DNA from: Corynebacterium mastitidis DSM 44356 | GTDB lineage: Bacteria; Actinomycetota; Actinomycetes; Mycobacteriales; Mycobacteriaceae | Direction of reading: 5' to 3' | NCBI RefSeq assembly: GCF_000375365.1 | Contig: NZ_AQXB01000002.1 | Coordinates: 124,001 to 188,000, forward strand | DNA: 64,000 nucleotides | Part shown: positions 33,590 to 43,040 of the stretch, one piece after another | Numbering within the stretch: the stretch's first letter is position 1 | Layout: every line of letters starts with the position of its first letter | Position numbers and translations under genes: made by a program | The notes under the pieces: generated by a model | Databases searched by the model: none | Told to the model about the DNA's origin: nothing | What the model saw: the letters and a program-made list of their open reading frames with translations, nothing else

Positions 33590-33613
33590 GCGCGGGGCAG
33601 AGAATCCCCGCGC
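33590..33613 (+). terminator. Hairpin after fba
   Basis: GCGCGGGG (33590-33597) pairs with CCCCGCGC (33606-33613) across an 8-nt loop, 13 bp after the fba stop. No T-tract is seen. Confidence 0.5.
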
Positions 33614-33654
33614 AGCGATGAGCGCCACCGGCGCGGGCGGCTATGGTAGAGGGC

Positions 33655-34833
33655 ATGCCCAAGCAGAAGATGAGCACGCTCGCCCGGCTGCGCGCGGTGG
33701 ATCAATCGCTCCACAGCCGGGCCCTGCGCGTGCGCAAGCGCGCATGGCCCATCGTGCAATCCGCCGTGGCCGCGGGCCTGGCCTTCTGGGTGGCGCAGCG
33801 GATATTCGGCCACCCCGTTCCCTTCTTCGCCCCCATCGCGGCGGTCATCATCCTCGGCCTTGAGGGCGGGGACCGCATGCGGCGCGCCGTGGAGATGTCC
33901 ATCGGCTGCATCGTGGGTGTGGCCCTGGGGGACCTCCTCTTCTTCTACCTCGGCCCCGGCCCCTGGCAGATCGCCGTGGCCGTGGCCTTCTCCCTGCTGC
34001 TGGCCTCCTTCATCTCCAAGTCCCCCCTGGTGAACAACCAGGCGGCCATCGGCTCCATCCTGATCGCCACCATCATGCCGCCCGGCACCGTCTCCGCGAT
34101 TACCGGCACCGGCAGCACCGGCCGCGTGGTGGACGCGATGGTCGGCTCGGCGGTGGGGCTGCTCGTGGTGGCCTTCATTCCCAGCGACCCCCTCACCGCC
34201 GGGCGTCAGGAGGTCTCCAACGTGCTGGGTATCGCCTCCTCGGTGCTCCAGGACGTCTCCCAGGCGCTGCGCACCGGGGACGTGGAGCTGATGAAGAACA
34301 CCCTCGACGCCGTGCGCGGCACCCAGGGCAAGATCAACGCCATGCTCGCGGCCGCCAAGACCGGCCGGGAATCCACCACCCTCTCCCCGCTCATGTGGAG
34401 CAACTGGCGGCGCGTGCGCAGCCTCGAACGCCTGCTCATCCCCGTGGACAACTCCATCCGCAACGTGCGCGTGCTCGCGCGGCGCGCCCAGGTGCTCATC
34501 GAGGACGAGGACGCGGTCTCCCGCGAGCAGGTGGCCATCATCGACGAGCTGTCCGACGTCGCCCTCCAGCTCTCCGAGATGTACGAGCGCGGCGCGGAGA
34601 TCAACGAGGCCAGGGAGATACCCGTGCTGGTGAACCAGCTACGCCGCCTGGGCGGGCGGGCCTCGATGGAGGTGGTGGGGGGCCGGGTGCTCTCCGCCCA
34701 CGTGGTGCTGGCACAGTCCCGCTCGCTCATCGTGGACTTCCTCCAGATCTGCGGGATGTCCCGGGAATCCGCGCTGGCGGTGCTGGCTCCTACCTCCTCC
34801 ACCCCGGCGTATCCGCCGGAGGTGTGGGAGTAG
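33655..34833 (+). CDS. FUSC/aromatic acid exporter-like membrane protein
   Basis: The 392-residue protein has six membrane helices in the first 185 residues (AWPIVQSAVAAGLAFWVAQ, VPFFAPIAAVIILGLEGG, SIGCIVGVALGDLLFFYLG and others). A long cytoplasmic helical domain follows with VRRVRSLERLLIPVDNSIRNVR-like heptads. This is the half-size FUSC (fusaric acid resistance/aromatic exporter) arrangement known from actinobacteria. Function unknown. Several starts are in frame; the ATG at 33655 lies seven bases after a -10-like TATGGT (33642-33647), which suggests a leaderless transcript beginning at that codon. Confidence 0.82.
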   Translation: MPKQKMSTLARLRAVDQSLHSRALRVRKRAWPIVQSAVAAGLAFWVAQRIFGHPVPFFAPIAAVIILGLEGGDRMRRAVEMSIGCIVGVALGDLLFFYLGPGPWQIAVAVAFSLLLASFISKSPLVNNQAAIGSILIATIMPPGTVSAITGTGSTGRVVDAMVGSAVGLLVVAFIPSDPLTAGRQEVSNVLGIASSVLQDVSQALRTGDVELMKNTLDAVRGTQGKINAMLAAAKTGRESTTLSPLMWSNWRRVRSLERLLIPVDNSIRNVRVLARRAQVLIEDEDAVSREQVAIIDELSDVALQLSEMYERGAEINEAREIPVLVNQLRRLGGRASMEVVGGRVLSAHVVLAQSRSLIVDFLQICGMSRESALAVLAPTSSTPAYPPEVWE

Positions 34834-35152
34834 GGGGAGGGGTTGTACGGCTTGGGGCGGAGGAGTATTCCTATCTTTAGGATCTCGTGGTTATCTCCAC
34901 GAACCAACCCCGCCGCAACCCCTGTCATGGACGGGGGTTGACGTGCTTTACCAGGTTCGGCAGCGGCCGTTTTTACAGAGTGGTTCTATCTTTTTCCATA
35001 AATCCATAAAAACTTTTTGCGCTCGTGGGTCTGTATATCCTTGAATGAAGTTCCTGCGGTAGACGCGGCAGATAATCTCAATTACTTGGCACTGTTTGTG
35101 GTCTTTTCCCTGTTTTGGAAATGTCTTTCCGATTCCAGATAGGGTGTTCGCC
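34834..35152. other. 319-bp A/T-rich intergenic region
   Basis: This stretch is clearly richer in A and T than its surroundings. It holds several small perfect hairpins: TCGTGG/CCACGA at 34884-34901 and the AACCCCTGTC/GACGGGGGTT pair around 34917-34939, which may terminate the FUSC transcript. It also has a T-rich promoter-like tract at 34970-35020. No gene is convincing; a 95-codon minus-strand frame overlaps the next gene and is rejected. Confidence 0.55.
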
Positions 35153-35395
35153 ATGAACATTTTTCTTCTCATCCTCGCCATCGCCTTCCCCCTGTGGCTC
35201 CTCTTCGTGGTCTGGTACCAGCGCAAGCGCCTCAACCGCCGCAGGAAGTATCACGCTATGGGCGCGGACTGGCCTGTGGAGTGGTATGGCGGCAAGGGGG
35301 CAGAGGAGGTCGTGAGGGAAGACACCACCGCCCAACCGTTCTCCGGCGACCAGGAAGATTCTGGCCAGGAAGATTCACGGACGCGCGATCTGTAG
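35153..35395 (+). CDS. Small single-pass membrane protein
   Basis: The 80-residue protein begins with one hydrophobic helix (MNIFLLILAIAFPLWLLFVV) followed by a basic stretch WYQRKRLNRRRKY, so the C-terminus should be cytoplasmic by the positive-inside rule. An acidic polar tail completes it. No family is recognised. A weak AGGG precedes the ATG. The gene sits next to an A/T-rich promoter region, and its 3' end overlaps the convergent gene by 21 bp. Codon pattern in its first half is similar to other genes of the window, which supports it as real despite its size. Confidence 0.55.
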   Translation: MNIFLLILAIAFPLWLLFVVWYQRKRLNRRRKYHAMGADWPVEWYGGKGAEEVVREDTTAQPFSGDQEDSGQEDSRTRDL

Positions 35396-36334
35396 ATCCC
35401 GTAGGTGCCGGTAGAACGTCACGCGCTTCACGGGGCGCTTGGCGCTCACCCCGTCCACGGTCACGCGAATGTTCTCGCCCCCGGACTGCACCGCGCGCCC
35501 GGTGGCCAGCGTGGCGGGGTCCACCACGCCCACGGGTTGCTCCGCGCCGCGCACCAGCCAGCGGGTGCCGGGGGAGTTCCACAGCCGCTCCACCCCGCGT
35601 GGCCCCACGCGGCGTCCCACCAGCGCTCCGAGCCCGGAACCGCGCCGTCCGGCAGCCCCTTCGGCAGGCGTACCCGCCGCCGGCGTGCGCAGTTCCACGG
35701 CGGCGATGCCGGGGGCCGTGGTCATGGGCACCAGCCGCGCGCCGTAGTGCCCAAAGAGGGGGCGCTCGTTGTCCCCGTGGAGGAGCAGGCGGTGATCGTC
35801 CACGATGATCTCCCCGGTGTATTCCGTATTATCCCAGTGCGTGAGGGTGGCGCTGCCCGCCACCGCTAGCCCGGAGTCGGTGCGGATCAGGGGGGCGGGG
35901 CGCACCGGGGCTTCCGTGGCGAGCGCCAGGGCGTCGGAAAGCGCGGAGCGTCCGCCGGGCAGCCCCCAGTTGGTGGCGGCGGGGGAGTCCCCGGTGGGAA
36001 CGTAGCCGAACTCGGCCCAGAGATAATCGGCGCGCATGGCGCGGGTGAGCACGGCGGACAGGGCGGCGTCGGAGCCGATGACCACCACGCGCAGGGGTTC
36101 GGTCAGGGCGCCCGCCTGCGGTGCGGGGCGGGGCTCGGCCAGGTGGGCGACGTCGGGCTGCGCGGCGATCTCGTCGAGCGAGGGGGTGGGGTCGTGGGGG
36201 AGGGCCTGGGCCGCGGCGGCGTCGATAAGCGCGAGTTCCTGCCGGGTGGGCACCTCGGAGAGCCGGTGGGCGTCGGGGCCCAGGGGCAGGGGGGTGGGGC
36301 CGCAGTGCAGGAAGATGGTCCGCATGGTGCTCAT
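35375..36334 (-). CDS. Conserved hypothetical protein divergent from purA
   Basis: The 319-residue soluble protein has no signal peptide or membrane helix. An N-terminal part (MRTIFLHCGPTPLPLGPDAHRL) is followed by a Rossmann-like strand PLRVVVIGSDAALSAVLTRAMRADYLWAEFGYVP. The C-terminal half is rich in beta strands, with LLLHGDNERPLFGHYGARLVPM and a final KRPVKRVTFYRHLRDLQIARP. I do not assign a function. Similar proteins are, from memory, found beside purA in other corynebacteria. Two close ATG starts (36334, 36325) are possible. The C-terminal codons overlap the small membrane-protein gene. Confidence 0.65.
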   Translation of the reverse strand: MSTMRTIFLHCGPTPLPLGPDAHRLSEVPTRQELALIDAAAAQALPHDPTPSLDEIAAQPDVAHLAEPRPAPQAGALTEPLRVVVIGSDAALSAVLTRAMRADYLWAEFGYVPTGDSPAATNWGLPGGRSALSDALALATEAPVRPAPLIRTDSGLAVAGSATLTHWDNTEYTGEIIVDDHRLLLHGDNERPLFGHYGARLVPMTTAPGIAAVELRTPAAGTPAEGAAGRRGSGLGALVGRRVGPRGVERLWNSPGTRWLVRGAEQPVGVVDPATLATGRAVQSGGENIRVTVDGVSAKRPVKRVTFYRHLRDLQIARP

Positions 36335-36428
36335 CTTAGGATTGCATGGGGCGGGTGGGTACAATTTGGGCTTGTTGTGTGCGCCCCGCTGGGGCGGAAT
36401 CTACGTGTAGCGGAAGTGTGATGCCAGT

Positions 36429-37718
36429 ATGGCTGCGATTGTGATCGTCGGGGCTCAGTGGGGCGATGAGGGCAAGGGCAAGGCCACCGATATTCTGGGC
36501 GGCCGCGTGGACTACGTGGTCAAGCCCAACGGCGGCAACAACGCCGGGCACACCGTGGTGGTGGGCGGCGAGAAGTACGAGCTGAAGCTCCTGCCCGCCG
36601 GGGTGCTCTCGGAGAGTGCGGTGCCGGTGCTGGGCAACGGCGTGGTGATTAACCTGGAGGCCCTGTTCTCCGAGATCGACGGCCTGGAGGCGCGCGGGGC
36701 GGACGCCTCCCGCCTGCGCATTTCCTCCAATGCGCACCTGGTGGCCCCGTACCACCAGGTGCTGGATCGGGTGCAGGAGCGGTTCCTGGGCAAGCGGGCC
36801 ATCGGCACCACGGGGCGCGGCATCGGCCCCGCGTACGCGGACAAGGTCTCCCGCGTGGGCATCCGCGTGCAGGACATCTTTGACGAGTCCATCCTGCGGC
36901 AGAAGATCGAGTCCGCCCTGGACGTGAAGAACCAGATCCTGGTGAAGATGTACAACCGCCGCGCCATCGAGGCGGAGGAGGTCGTGCAGTACTTCCTCTC
37001 CTACGCCGATCGCCTGCGTCCCATGGTGATCGAGGCGGAGCACGAGCTGAACAGGGCCCTCGACGCCGGAAAGCACGTGCTCATGGAGGGCGGGCAGGCC
37101 ACCATGCTGGACGTGGACCACGGCACCTACCCGTTTGTGACCTCCTCGAACCCCACGGCGGGCGGGGCGTGCGTGGGCGCGGGCATCGGCCCCACCCGCA
37201 TCACCTCCTCCCTGGGCATCATCAAGGCATACACCACCCGCGTGGGCGCGGGCCCCTTCCCCACGGAGCTCTTTGACAAGTGGGGCGAGTACCTGCAGAC
37301 CACCGGCGGCGAGGTGGGCGTGAACACGGGCCGCAAGCGCCGCTGCGGCTGGTATGACTCCGTGATCGCCCGCTACGCCTCCCGCGTCAACGGCTTCACG
37401 GACCTCTTCCTCACCAAGCTGGACGTGCTCACCGGCATCGGGGAGATCCCCATCTGCGTGGCCTATGACGTGGACGGGGAGCGCTTTGACGAGATGCCCC
37501 TGAACCAGTCCCAGTTCCACCACGCGGAGCCGATCTTTGAGACCATGCCCGCCTGGGAGGAGGACATCTCCTCCTGCCGCAGCTTCGAGGAGCTGCCGCA
37601 GCGCGCCCAGGACTACGTGCGACGCCTCGAGGAGCTTTCCGGGGCGCGCATCTCCTACATCGGCGTGGGGCCGGGGCGCGATCAGACGATCGTGCTGCAC
37701 GACGTGCTGGCGGGCTAG
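36429..37718 (+). CDS. purA: Adenylosuccinate synthetase
   Basis: The 429-residue enzyme joins IMP and aspartate using GTP, the first step from IMP to AMP. The P-loop [11 protein letters not shown] (residues 8-18) with the catalytic Asp, the second catalytic residue His in [11 protein letters not shown], and the motifs [14 protein letters not shown] and [10 protein letters not shown] are all present. Length and order are normal for PurA. It diverges from the hypothetical protein gene with about 95 bp between them, which hold the promoters of both. Confidence 0.99.
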   Translation: MAAIVIVGAQWGDEGKGKATDILGGRVDYVVKPNGGNNAGHTVVVGGEKYELKLLPAGVLSESAVPVLGNGVVINLEALFSEIDGLEARGADASRLRISSNAHLVAPYHQVLDRVQERFLGKRAIGTTGRGIGPAYADKVSRVGIRVQDIFDESILRQKIESALDVKNQILVKMYNRRAIEAEEVVQYFLSYADRLRPMVIEAEHELNRALDAGKHVLMEGGQATMLDVDHGTYPFVTSSNPTAGGACVGAGIGPTRITSSLGIIKAYTTRVGAGPFPTELFDKWGEYLQTTGGEVGVNTGRKRRCGWYDSVIARYASRVNGFTDLFLTKLDVLTGIGEIPICVAYDVDGERFDEMPLNQSQFHHAEPIFETMPAWEEDISSCRSFEELPQRAQDYVRRLEELSGARISYIGVGPGRDQTIVLHDVLAG

Positions 37719-37888
37719 GCCGACGCCGTCCTACCCCGCTGGTGCGGCGTTGGCGCCATATTGGTGCCGCGTTGATGCAGGTGGGGCGCATGTGACGGGT
37801 GTGAAAACCTTGGGCGCGGCTAAAACGGCTGTGTTTTTGGTAGGTTTGGGGCGAAATATCCCCGCACACCCCACCGAGAGGCAGCGCA

Positions 37889-39433
37889 GTGAACCTCCGT
37901 ACCGTGGCCGCCGCGATCACAGCGGCCAGCACCATCCCGCTCACCGTCCTCGCCGCCCCGGCGCAGGCGGACACCCTGGCCTGGGGAGAATGCCCGCTCG
38001 GATCGCTGGCGGACTCGCAGGCGCAGTGCGCCACCTTCGAGGTGCCCCGGGACTACGCCCAGCCGAATGGCGAGAAGATCACGCTCACCATGAGCAAGCT
38101 CCCGGCCAAGGGGCAGTCCCGTGGGGTGATCGCGGGCAACCCCGGCGGGCCGGGTGGCTCCGCCCTGGGCATGTTCCGAGGGGATGACAACCTGCCTGAC
38201 ACGGTGAAGCTGCCCGACGCCGTGCGCGAGCACTACGACCTCGTGGCGGTGCAGCCGCGCGGCCTGGCGTGGGGCGAGCCGCTGGAGTGCCTCTCGGAGG
38301 AGGCGGAGAGTCTCTTTGCCGGATGCGAGGCCAACAAGCCCGGATACACGCGCACCGTGAACACGGAGAGCACGGCCCGCGACCTGGAGGAGGCCCGCAG
38401 GGCGCTGGGCCAGGACCGCCTGAACCTCTACGGGGTGTCCTACGGCACCGTGCTCATGTCCACCTACGCCACCCTGTTCCCCCAGCACACGGGCAAGATG
38501 ATGCTGGACTCCTCCATGAACCCCGACGACGTATGGTTCCACCTCGGCTCCAGCCGCAAGCAGGTGCGCGTTGACGCGATGAACGCGATGTTCGCCTGGA
38601 TCGCGGAGCGCGACGCCGAGTACGGGCTGGGGGACACCCCGCTCAAGGTGTACAGGGCGTGGGTGCGGCGGGTCAACGAACACACGGGGCTATCTGCCGC
38701 GCCGATCACCCCGCCGCCCGTCACGGAGGCGGACATCCCTGTGGGAAGCTCCGTGGGCGAGCTGGCCCTGACCGGTGCGAACATGGTGGAGGAGGCGCGG
38801 TGGCGCTTCCAGCGCCTGCTGGCGCTGCCGGAGTCTATTGCGGCCCTGGCGGAGGAAAGGGAGGTGGACTCCGCTTGGCTCGACCTCGTGGCGACGGAGG
38901 CGCTATACAGCGAGAAGGCGTGGCCGCGCGTGGCGGAATCCATCAGGAGCAACGCTATCGTGCCGGATCCCTTGGCGGCGAACCTTGAGGCTCGGCTTGC
39001 CTCCCTGAGCGAGGAGCAACGGGAGCAGTTTGTGCAGGATCAGGTTGATGTAGCGATGGGATTCCCCCTCGTGGACAAGGCCGTGATATGCAATGAGAAC
39101 CGCAACCCGGCTGATCCCTCCCGGACGGTGCCGCTGATGGTGGAATCCCTCGCCGGCGATCAGTGGCGTGCCAACGGAGACCTGCTCGCCTCCGGCCAGC
39201 ACTGCGCGGGCTGGCCGGAGCCTAACCCGCTGCTGTGGGCCAACGGCGACGCCCTGGAGACCAAGCCGCTGCTGGTGGGCTACGACCACGACAGCGCCAC
39301 CACCGGCGAGGGCACATACGCGATGCAGCGCGCGATGGGCGGGGAGACGCACGTCCTGCCCGGGTATAGCCACGGCGTGATGCTCAACGATCCGGAGGCG
39401 GTCGAGGAGCAGGTCGCGGCCTATTTCTCCTAG
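37889..39433 (+). CDS. Secreted alpha/beta hydrolase, TAP-like (tripeptidyl aminopeptidase type)
   Basis: The 514-residue protein has a Sec signal peptide (cleavage near AQA at 25-27) and an alpha/beta hydrolase domain. The oxyanion segment is IAGNPGGPGGSA, the nucleophile Ser184 lies in LYGVSYGTVLM, and a C-terminal TAP-like domain holds the Asp (VGYDHDSATTGEG) and His (LPGYSHGVML). Enzymes of this kind remove N-terminal peptides or hydrolyse esters outside the cell. Two cysteines in the lid (CLSEEAESLFAGC) could form a disulfide. The start is a GTG with GAGG upstream. It is the first of several exported hydrolases in the next 10 kb. Confidence 0.85.
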   Translation: MNLRTVAAAITAASTIPLTVLAAPAQADTLAWGECPLGSLADSQAQCATFEVPRDYAQPNGEKITLTMSKLPAKGQSRGVIAGNPGGPGGSALGMFRGDDNLPDTVKLPDAVREHYDLVAVQPRGLAWGEPLECLSEEAESLFAGCEANKPGYTRTVNTESTARDLEEARRALGQDRLNLYGVSYGTVLMSTYATLFPQHTGKMMLDSSMNPDDVWFHLGSSRKQVRVDAMNAMFAWIAERDAEYGLGDTPLKVYRAWVRRVNEHTGLSAAPITPPPVTEADIPVGSSVGELALTGANMVEEARWRFQRLLALPESIAALAEEREVDSAWLDLVATEALYSEKAWPRVAESIRSNAIVPDPLAANLEARLASLSEEQREQFVQDQVDVAMGFPLVDKAVICNENRNPADPSRTVPLMVESLAGDQWRANGDLLASGQHCAGWPEPNPLLWANGDALETKPLLVGYDHDSATTGEGTYAMQRAMGGETHVLPGYSHGVMLNDPEAVEEQVAAYFS

Positions 39434-39585
39434 CCGGTGGCCAGGCTGCGGGGCGCTTATGTTTAGAGTCCCCAGCCACCCATCAGCTAGGCTGTAACGG
39501 AGCGTATCCAAAAGTAGATAGAGAACGTGTATGGGCTCTGGCGTGCTGTGGCGCTGTGGGGCCAGTTCACGCTTGAAGATTGGAC

Positions 39586-40482
39586 ATGTACATGAAGAAG
39601 AACATTGCCGCCCTGCGCGCGGCCGTCGTCGGGGCCGTGGCCGTGCTGGGCATGGGCCTGGCTGCCGTTCCCGCCACCGCCGCCCCGCTGGTCCCGCTGA
39701 CCGCCCTCCCGGAGCTGCCGGGTACCGCCCCGCAGACCACGCCGAACGGCAAGCAGATCGTGGCCTTTGGTGATTCCTACACCGCGCACGCCGGCAAGGG
39801 TGGCCCGCGCGGGGTGGAGCCCGCCCAGACGCCGTGGGCCGGGAAGTGCGCCACGGACCGGGAGAACTGGCCCAAGCTGGCGGGCGAGCACCTGGGCAAG
39901 ACGGTGGGTGACTGGTCCTGCAACGGCATGAGCGTGGACCTGGCGCTCTACCTCGAGATGGCCATCCAGTACGGCGACCTCGGCCCGGACACCGAGGAGG
40001 TCGTGATCATGTACGGCGGCCTGGACCCCTTCTATTGGGTTGACGGCGCGGTGCAGATGGTCAACCCGGGCGCGGTGAACAACTCCTCCGCCTTCCGCCA
40101 GTTCCTCATCCGGGTCAAGGATCGCATCCGCGAGGTGGCGCCCCAGGCCCGCCTCACCCTGGCGAGCTACCCGGAGTACATCTCCGGGGAGATGTACTGC
40201 CCGGTGAACTTCAACGGCGTGGCCACCCCGATCGCGGTTCCGGGTGCCTCGGCGGTGCAGACGGCCATGCGCGATACGGTGCGCGAGGCGGCCGCCGGGA
40301 TCGGTGCGAACTTCATCGACGTCTTTGCCCAGTCCATCGGGCACGGCACCTGCACCCCGGACCCGGCGCAGCGCTGGACGGTGGGCTTCATCGACAGCGC
40401 CGAGCACACCATGCCCTCGCACCCCTCCAACGCGGGGCAGCAGGCGATGGGCAACATCGTGGCCGAGGGGCTGCGCGGCTAG
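39586..40482 (+). CDS. Secreted SGNH/GDSL hydrolase, copy 1
   Basis: This protein of about 298 residues has a signal peptide (hydrophobic core to about residue 32, PATAA site) and an SGNH hydrolase fold. Block I is IVAFGDSYTAHAG with the nucleophile Ser, block II has DWSCNGMS, and the C-terminal block V is EHTMPSHPS with the His. At block III, where GxND is normal, it reads MYGGLD, so the usual Asn is replaced. Four cysteines outside the signal peptide suggest disulfides. It is about half identical to the next hydrolase (tandem paralogue). Start codons at 39586 and 39592 are both possible. Lipid, mycolate or polysaccharide esters are candidate substrates; none is shown. Confidence 0.8.
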   Translation: MYMKKNIAALRAAVVGAVAVLGMGLAAVPATAAPLVPLTALPELPGTAPQTTPNGKQIVAFGDSYTAHAGKGGPRGVEPAQTPWAGKCATDRENWPKLAGEHLGKTVGDWSCNGMSVDLALYLEMAIQYGDLGPDTEEVVIMYGGLDPFYWVDGAVQMVNPGAVNNSSAFRQFLIRVKDRIREVAPQARLTLASYPEYISGEMYCPVNFNGVATPIAVPGASAVQTAMRDTVREAAAGIGANFIDVFAQSIGHGTCTPDPAQRWTVGFIDSAEHTMPSHPSNAGQQAMGNIVAEGLRG

Positions 40483-40524
40483 CTCCCTGGCCTGTGCGCC
40501 GGTAGGCGCGGCGGGCCCTGTTTA

Positions 40525-40568
40525 CGGCGGGGCGCACACCATCCAAGGCGGCGGTGTGCGCCCCGCCG
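40525..40568 (+). terminator. Long perfect hairpin between the SGNH genes
   Basis: CGGCGGGGCGCACACC (40525-40540) and its exact complement (40553-40568) form a 16-bp stem with a 12-nt loop. It lies 43 bp after the stop of copy 1. There is no T-tract, but the stability makes it a likely transcript end or 3' protective structure. Confidence 0.6.
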
Positions 40569-40773
40569 CGCGTCATCGTTGGGCGTCGTGGTCGGACAGA
40601 GTGAAGGAGCCGGGCGGCGAGGGAGAAGTATCCCCGAGGTCACCCCAGCCACACGCGCCACAGAAATAAACAAAAATACCCGTTATGGGGTAACGTGTGG
40701 GCATAGTGTGCCGATACACCTGGAAGATACAGGTGATGGCTTGTGCGTATGTGAGAGTGGGAAACCGGAACTT

Positions 40774-41661
40774 ATGAAGAACTTTTCCAGGAGTATGAAG
40801 GCGGCGGTGCTCGTGGCGGCGTCGGCGGTAACGATGTCGATCGCGGCCCCGGTGGCCGGCGCGGTGCCCGCCCCGCCTCTCTCCTCGTCTCCCTCGGCCC
40901 AGCAGGACCAGAACCCGGGCCAGGAGCTGGTGGTCTTTGGCGATTCCTTCGCGGCCCACGCGGGCAAGGGCGGGGAGCGCTGGCTGGAACCCTCCCGATC
41001 CCCGAAGTATCCCTTCTGCTCCACGGACAAGCAGAACTGGCCCAAGCTGATCGGCCAGCAGACGGGCAAGAGCGTGGCCGACTGGTCCTGCAACGGCACC
41101 GGCCGCGTGCCCGTGATGGACCTGTCCAACTACGTGGAGGCGGCCATCTCCCGAGGCGACCTGGGCCCGGGCACCCAGGACGTGGCCATCATGTACGGCG
41201 GCATCACCATGCTGCAGTGGGCCGAGCTGCCCGTGGAGGCCGTCACCCCGCACGGCCTGGACTTCACCCCGTTCCGCATGGAGCTGCGCGCGATCAAGGA
41301 TCGCATCCACGCCGTGGCGCCGCAGGCCCGCGTGACGCTCACGAGCTACCCGGAGCTGCTCAGCGGCGACTTCTTCTGCGGGGCCAACATGGGCTCCGCG
41401 CAGGCTCCCATCATGATCCCCGGCGGCAAGTTCCTGCAGGACACGATGCGGGATAACCTGCGGGACGCCGCCCGGTCCATCGGCGCGAACTTCATCGACG
41501 TCTACCAGGCGTCCCTGGGGCACGGCATGTGCAACCCGGACCCCGCGCAGCGCTGGACCGTGGGCTTCGTGGACGACTCCACCCACACCATGCCCATGCA
41601 CCCCTCCGACGAGGGGCAGCGCGCGATGGCCGCCATCATCTCCGCTGGGCTCTACTCCTAG
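40774..41661 (+). CDS. Secreted SGNH/GDSL hydrolase, copy 2
   Basis: This 295-residue paralogue of the preceding gene has a signal peptide (MKNFSRSMKAAVLVAAS, cleavage near AGA) and a Ser/Pro/Gln-rich linker. Block I is LVVFGDSFAAHAGKGG, block II DWSCNGTG, and block V HTMPMHPS. Block III reads MYGGIT, again without the Asn of GxND, so the oxyanion site differs from standard SGNH enzymes in both copies. It has its own 290-bp upstream region with a small hairpin (CACCTG/CAGGTG, 40717-40735), so it is probably transcribed separately. The two genes likely arose by tandem duplication. Confidence 0.8.
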   Translation: MKNFSRSMKAAVLVAASAVTMSIAAPVAGAVPAPPLSSSPSAQQDQNPGQELVVFGDSFAAHAGKGGERWLEPSRSPKYPFCSTDKQNWPKLIGQQTGKSVADWSCNGTGRVPVMDLSNYVEAAISRGDLGPGTQDVAIMYGGITMLQWAELPVEAVTPHGLDFTPFRMELRAIKDRIHAVAPQARVTLTSYPELLSGDFFCGANMGSAQAPIMIPGGKFLQDTMRDNLRDAARSIGANFIDVYQASLGHGMCNPDPAQRWTVGFVDDSTHTMPMHPSDEGQRAMAAIISAGLYS

Positions 41662-41793
41662 TCCGGGCGCACCGGCCCTGCCCGGTTCCGCCGTGGGTGG
41701 CTCCGTGGCGCGGGCCGGGGCGGGCGGCGCGGGCAAGCCGCATTCCCTCGGGGCGATTCTTCCGCCCGGTGCCCGCGCCCTATCATGGAGCGC

Positions 41794-43023
41794 ATGGCAC
41801 AGCCGGAATTAATCGGAACACCGCATACCCCCACGGCCACCAAGGTCATGCTCCTGGGCTCCGGCTACCTCAGCCGCGAGCTGGCGATGGCCTTCCAGCG
41901 CCTCGGCGTGGAGGTGCACGCCGTGGACCGGGTGCTCGGCGCCCCCGCGCAGCAGGTGGCGCACGCGGCGCACATGGTAGACGTCACGGACGCGCAGGCG
42001 GTGACCGACCTCATCGCCCAGGTGCGCCCGGACTTCATCGTCCCCGAGGTGGAGCGCGTGGCCGTGGACGTGCTCACCGCCGTCGAGGCCACCGAGCAGG
42101 CCACCGTGGTGCCCAACGCCCGGGCGGCGGAGCTGTCCCTCAACCGGGAGGGCGTGCGCAAGCTCGCGGCGGAGGAGCTGGGCCTGCCCACCACGAACTA
42201 CCAGTTCGTCTCCGAGTACACGGAGTTTGAGGTTGCGGTGGGGTCCATCGGCTATCCCTGCATCGCCAAGCCGGACATGGGCGGCCCCGGGGCCAAGGAC
42301 CACCGCGTGATCCGCAGCGAGGCGGAGGTGGAGCCCGCGTGGCGCTATCTCACCTCCGGCGCGCCGGTGGAGGGCGCGATGGAGGAGGGGCGCATCGTGG
42401 TGGAGCGGGTGATCGACTTTGACTACGAGGTCACCCTGGTTGCGGCCCGCTCCATCGATCCCGCCACCGGCAAGCTGGCCACGTGGTTCTGCGAGCCCAT
42501 CGGCTGCTCCTACCGGGGCGGCGAGTACACCGAGGCCTGGCAGCCGGTGTACATCGAGCCCGCGGCCTTGGATAACGCGCGCTCCGTGGCCGCCCGCGTG
42601 TCCAACGCCCTGGGCGGGCGCGGCGTGTTCAGCGTCAAGATGTTCGTCTCCGGGGAGGACGTCTACTTCTCCGAGGTGCTGCCGCGCCCGCACTGCACCG
42701 GGCTGGTCACCCTGTGCTCCCAGCGATTCTCCCAGTTCGACCTGCACGCGCGCGCCGTGCTGGGCCTGCCCCTGGACGTGACGCTGGTGTCCCCCGGTGC
42801 CGCCGCGATGGTGCTCAGCCCCGTGGAGTGCGAGGCCCCTCAGTACGGCGGGCTGGATCTGGCCTTCGCCGTCCCCGAGGCCACGGTGGAGTTCTTTGGC
42901 AAGCAGCGCGCCCGCGTGGGGCGGATCATGGCCACGGCCCTGGCCACGGGGGAGGACGCGGAGGCGGCCCGGCAGGCGGCCCGGCAGGCGGCGGGGGTAA
43001 TCACTGTGAGCGCCCCGGAATGA
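41794..43023 (+). CDS. purT: Formate-dependent GAR transformylase
   Basis: The 409-residue ATP-grasp enzyme makes formyl-glycinamide ribonucleotide from formate, ATP and GAR, an alternative to folate-dependent PurN in purine synthesis. It has KVMLLGSGYLSRELAMAFQRLG, AVDRV, the ATP-grasp region CIAKPDMGGPGAKDH, and SEVLPRPHCTGLVTLCSQ, where the metal-binding Glu and Asn-equivalent lie. The ATG at 41794 is seven bases after TATCAT (41781-41786), a leaderless pattern; an ATG three codons upstream overlaps the -10 itself and is unlikely. It sits among exported hydrolases, far from other purine genes except purA. Confidence 0.95.
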   Translation: MAQPELIGTPHTPTATKVMLLGSGYLSRELAMAFQRLGVEVHAVDRVLGAPAQQVAHAAHMVDVTDAQAVTDLIAQVRPDFIVPEVERVAVDVLTAVEATEQATVVPNARAAELSLNREGVRKLAAEELGLPTTNYQFVSEYTEFEVAVGSIGYPCIAKPDMGGPGAKDHRVIRSEAEVEPAWRYLTSGAPVEGAMEEGRIVVERVIDFDYEVTLVAARSIDPATGKLATWFCEPIGCSYRGGEYTEAWQPVYIEPAALDNARSVAARVSNALGGRGVFSVKMFVSGEDVYFSEVLPRPHCTGLVTLCSQRFSQFDLHARAVLGLPLDVTLVSPGAAAMVLSPVECEAPQYGGLDLAFAVPEATVEFFGKQRARVGRIMATALATGEDAEAARQAARQAAGVITVSAPE

Positions 43024-43040
43024 GGGCCTAGTGTAAGGGC

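Noticed and set aside
34948..35235. 95-codon minus-strand open frame in the A/T-rich gap
   Set aside because: It overlaps the start of the small membrane protein, lacks a ribosome binding site, and its translation shows no domain or membrane feature. The plus-strand gene is more convincing.
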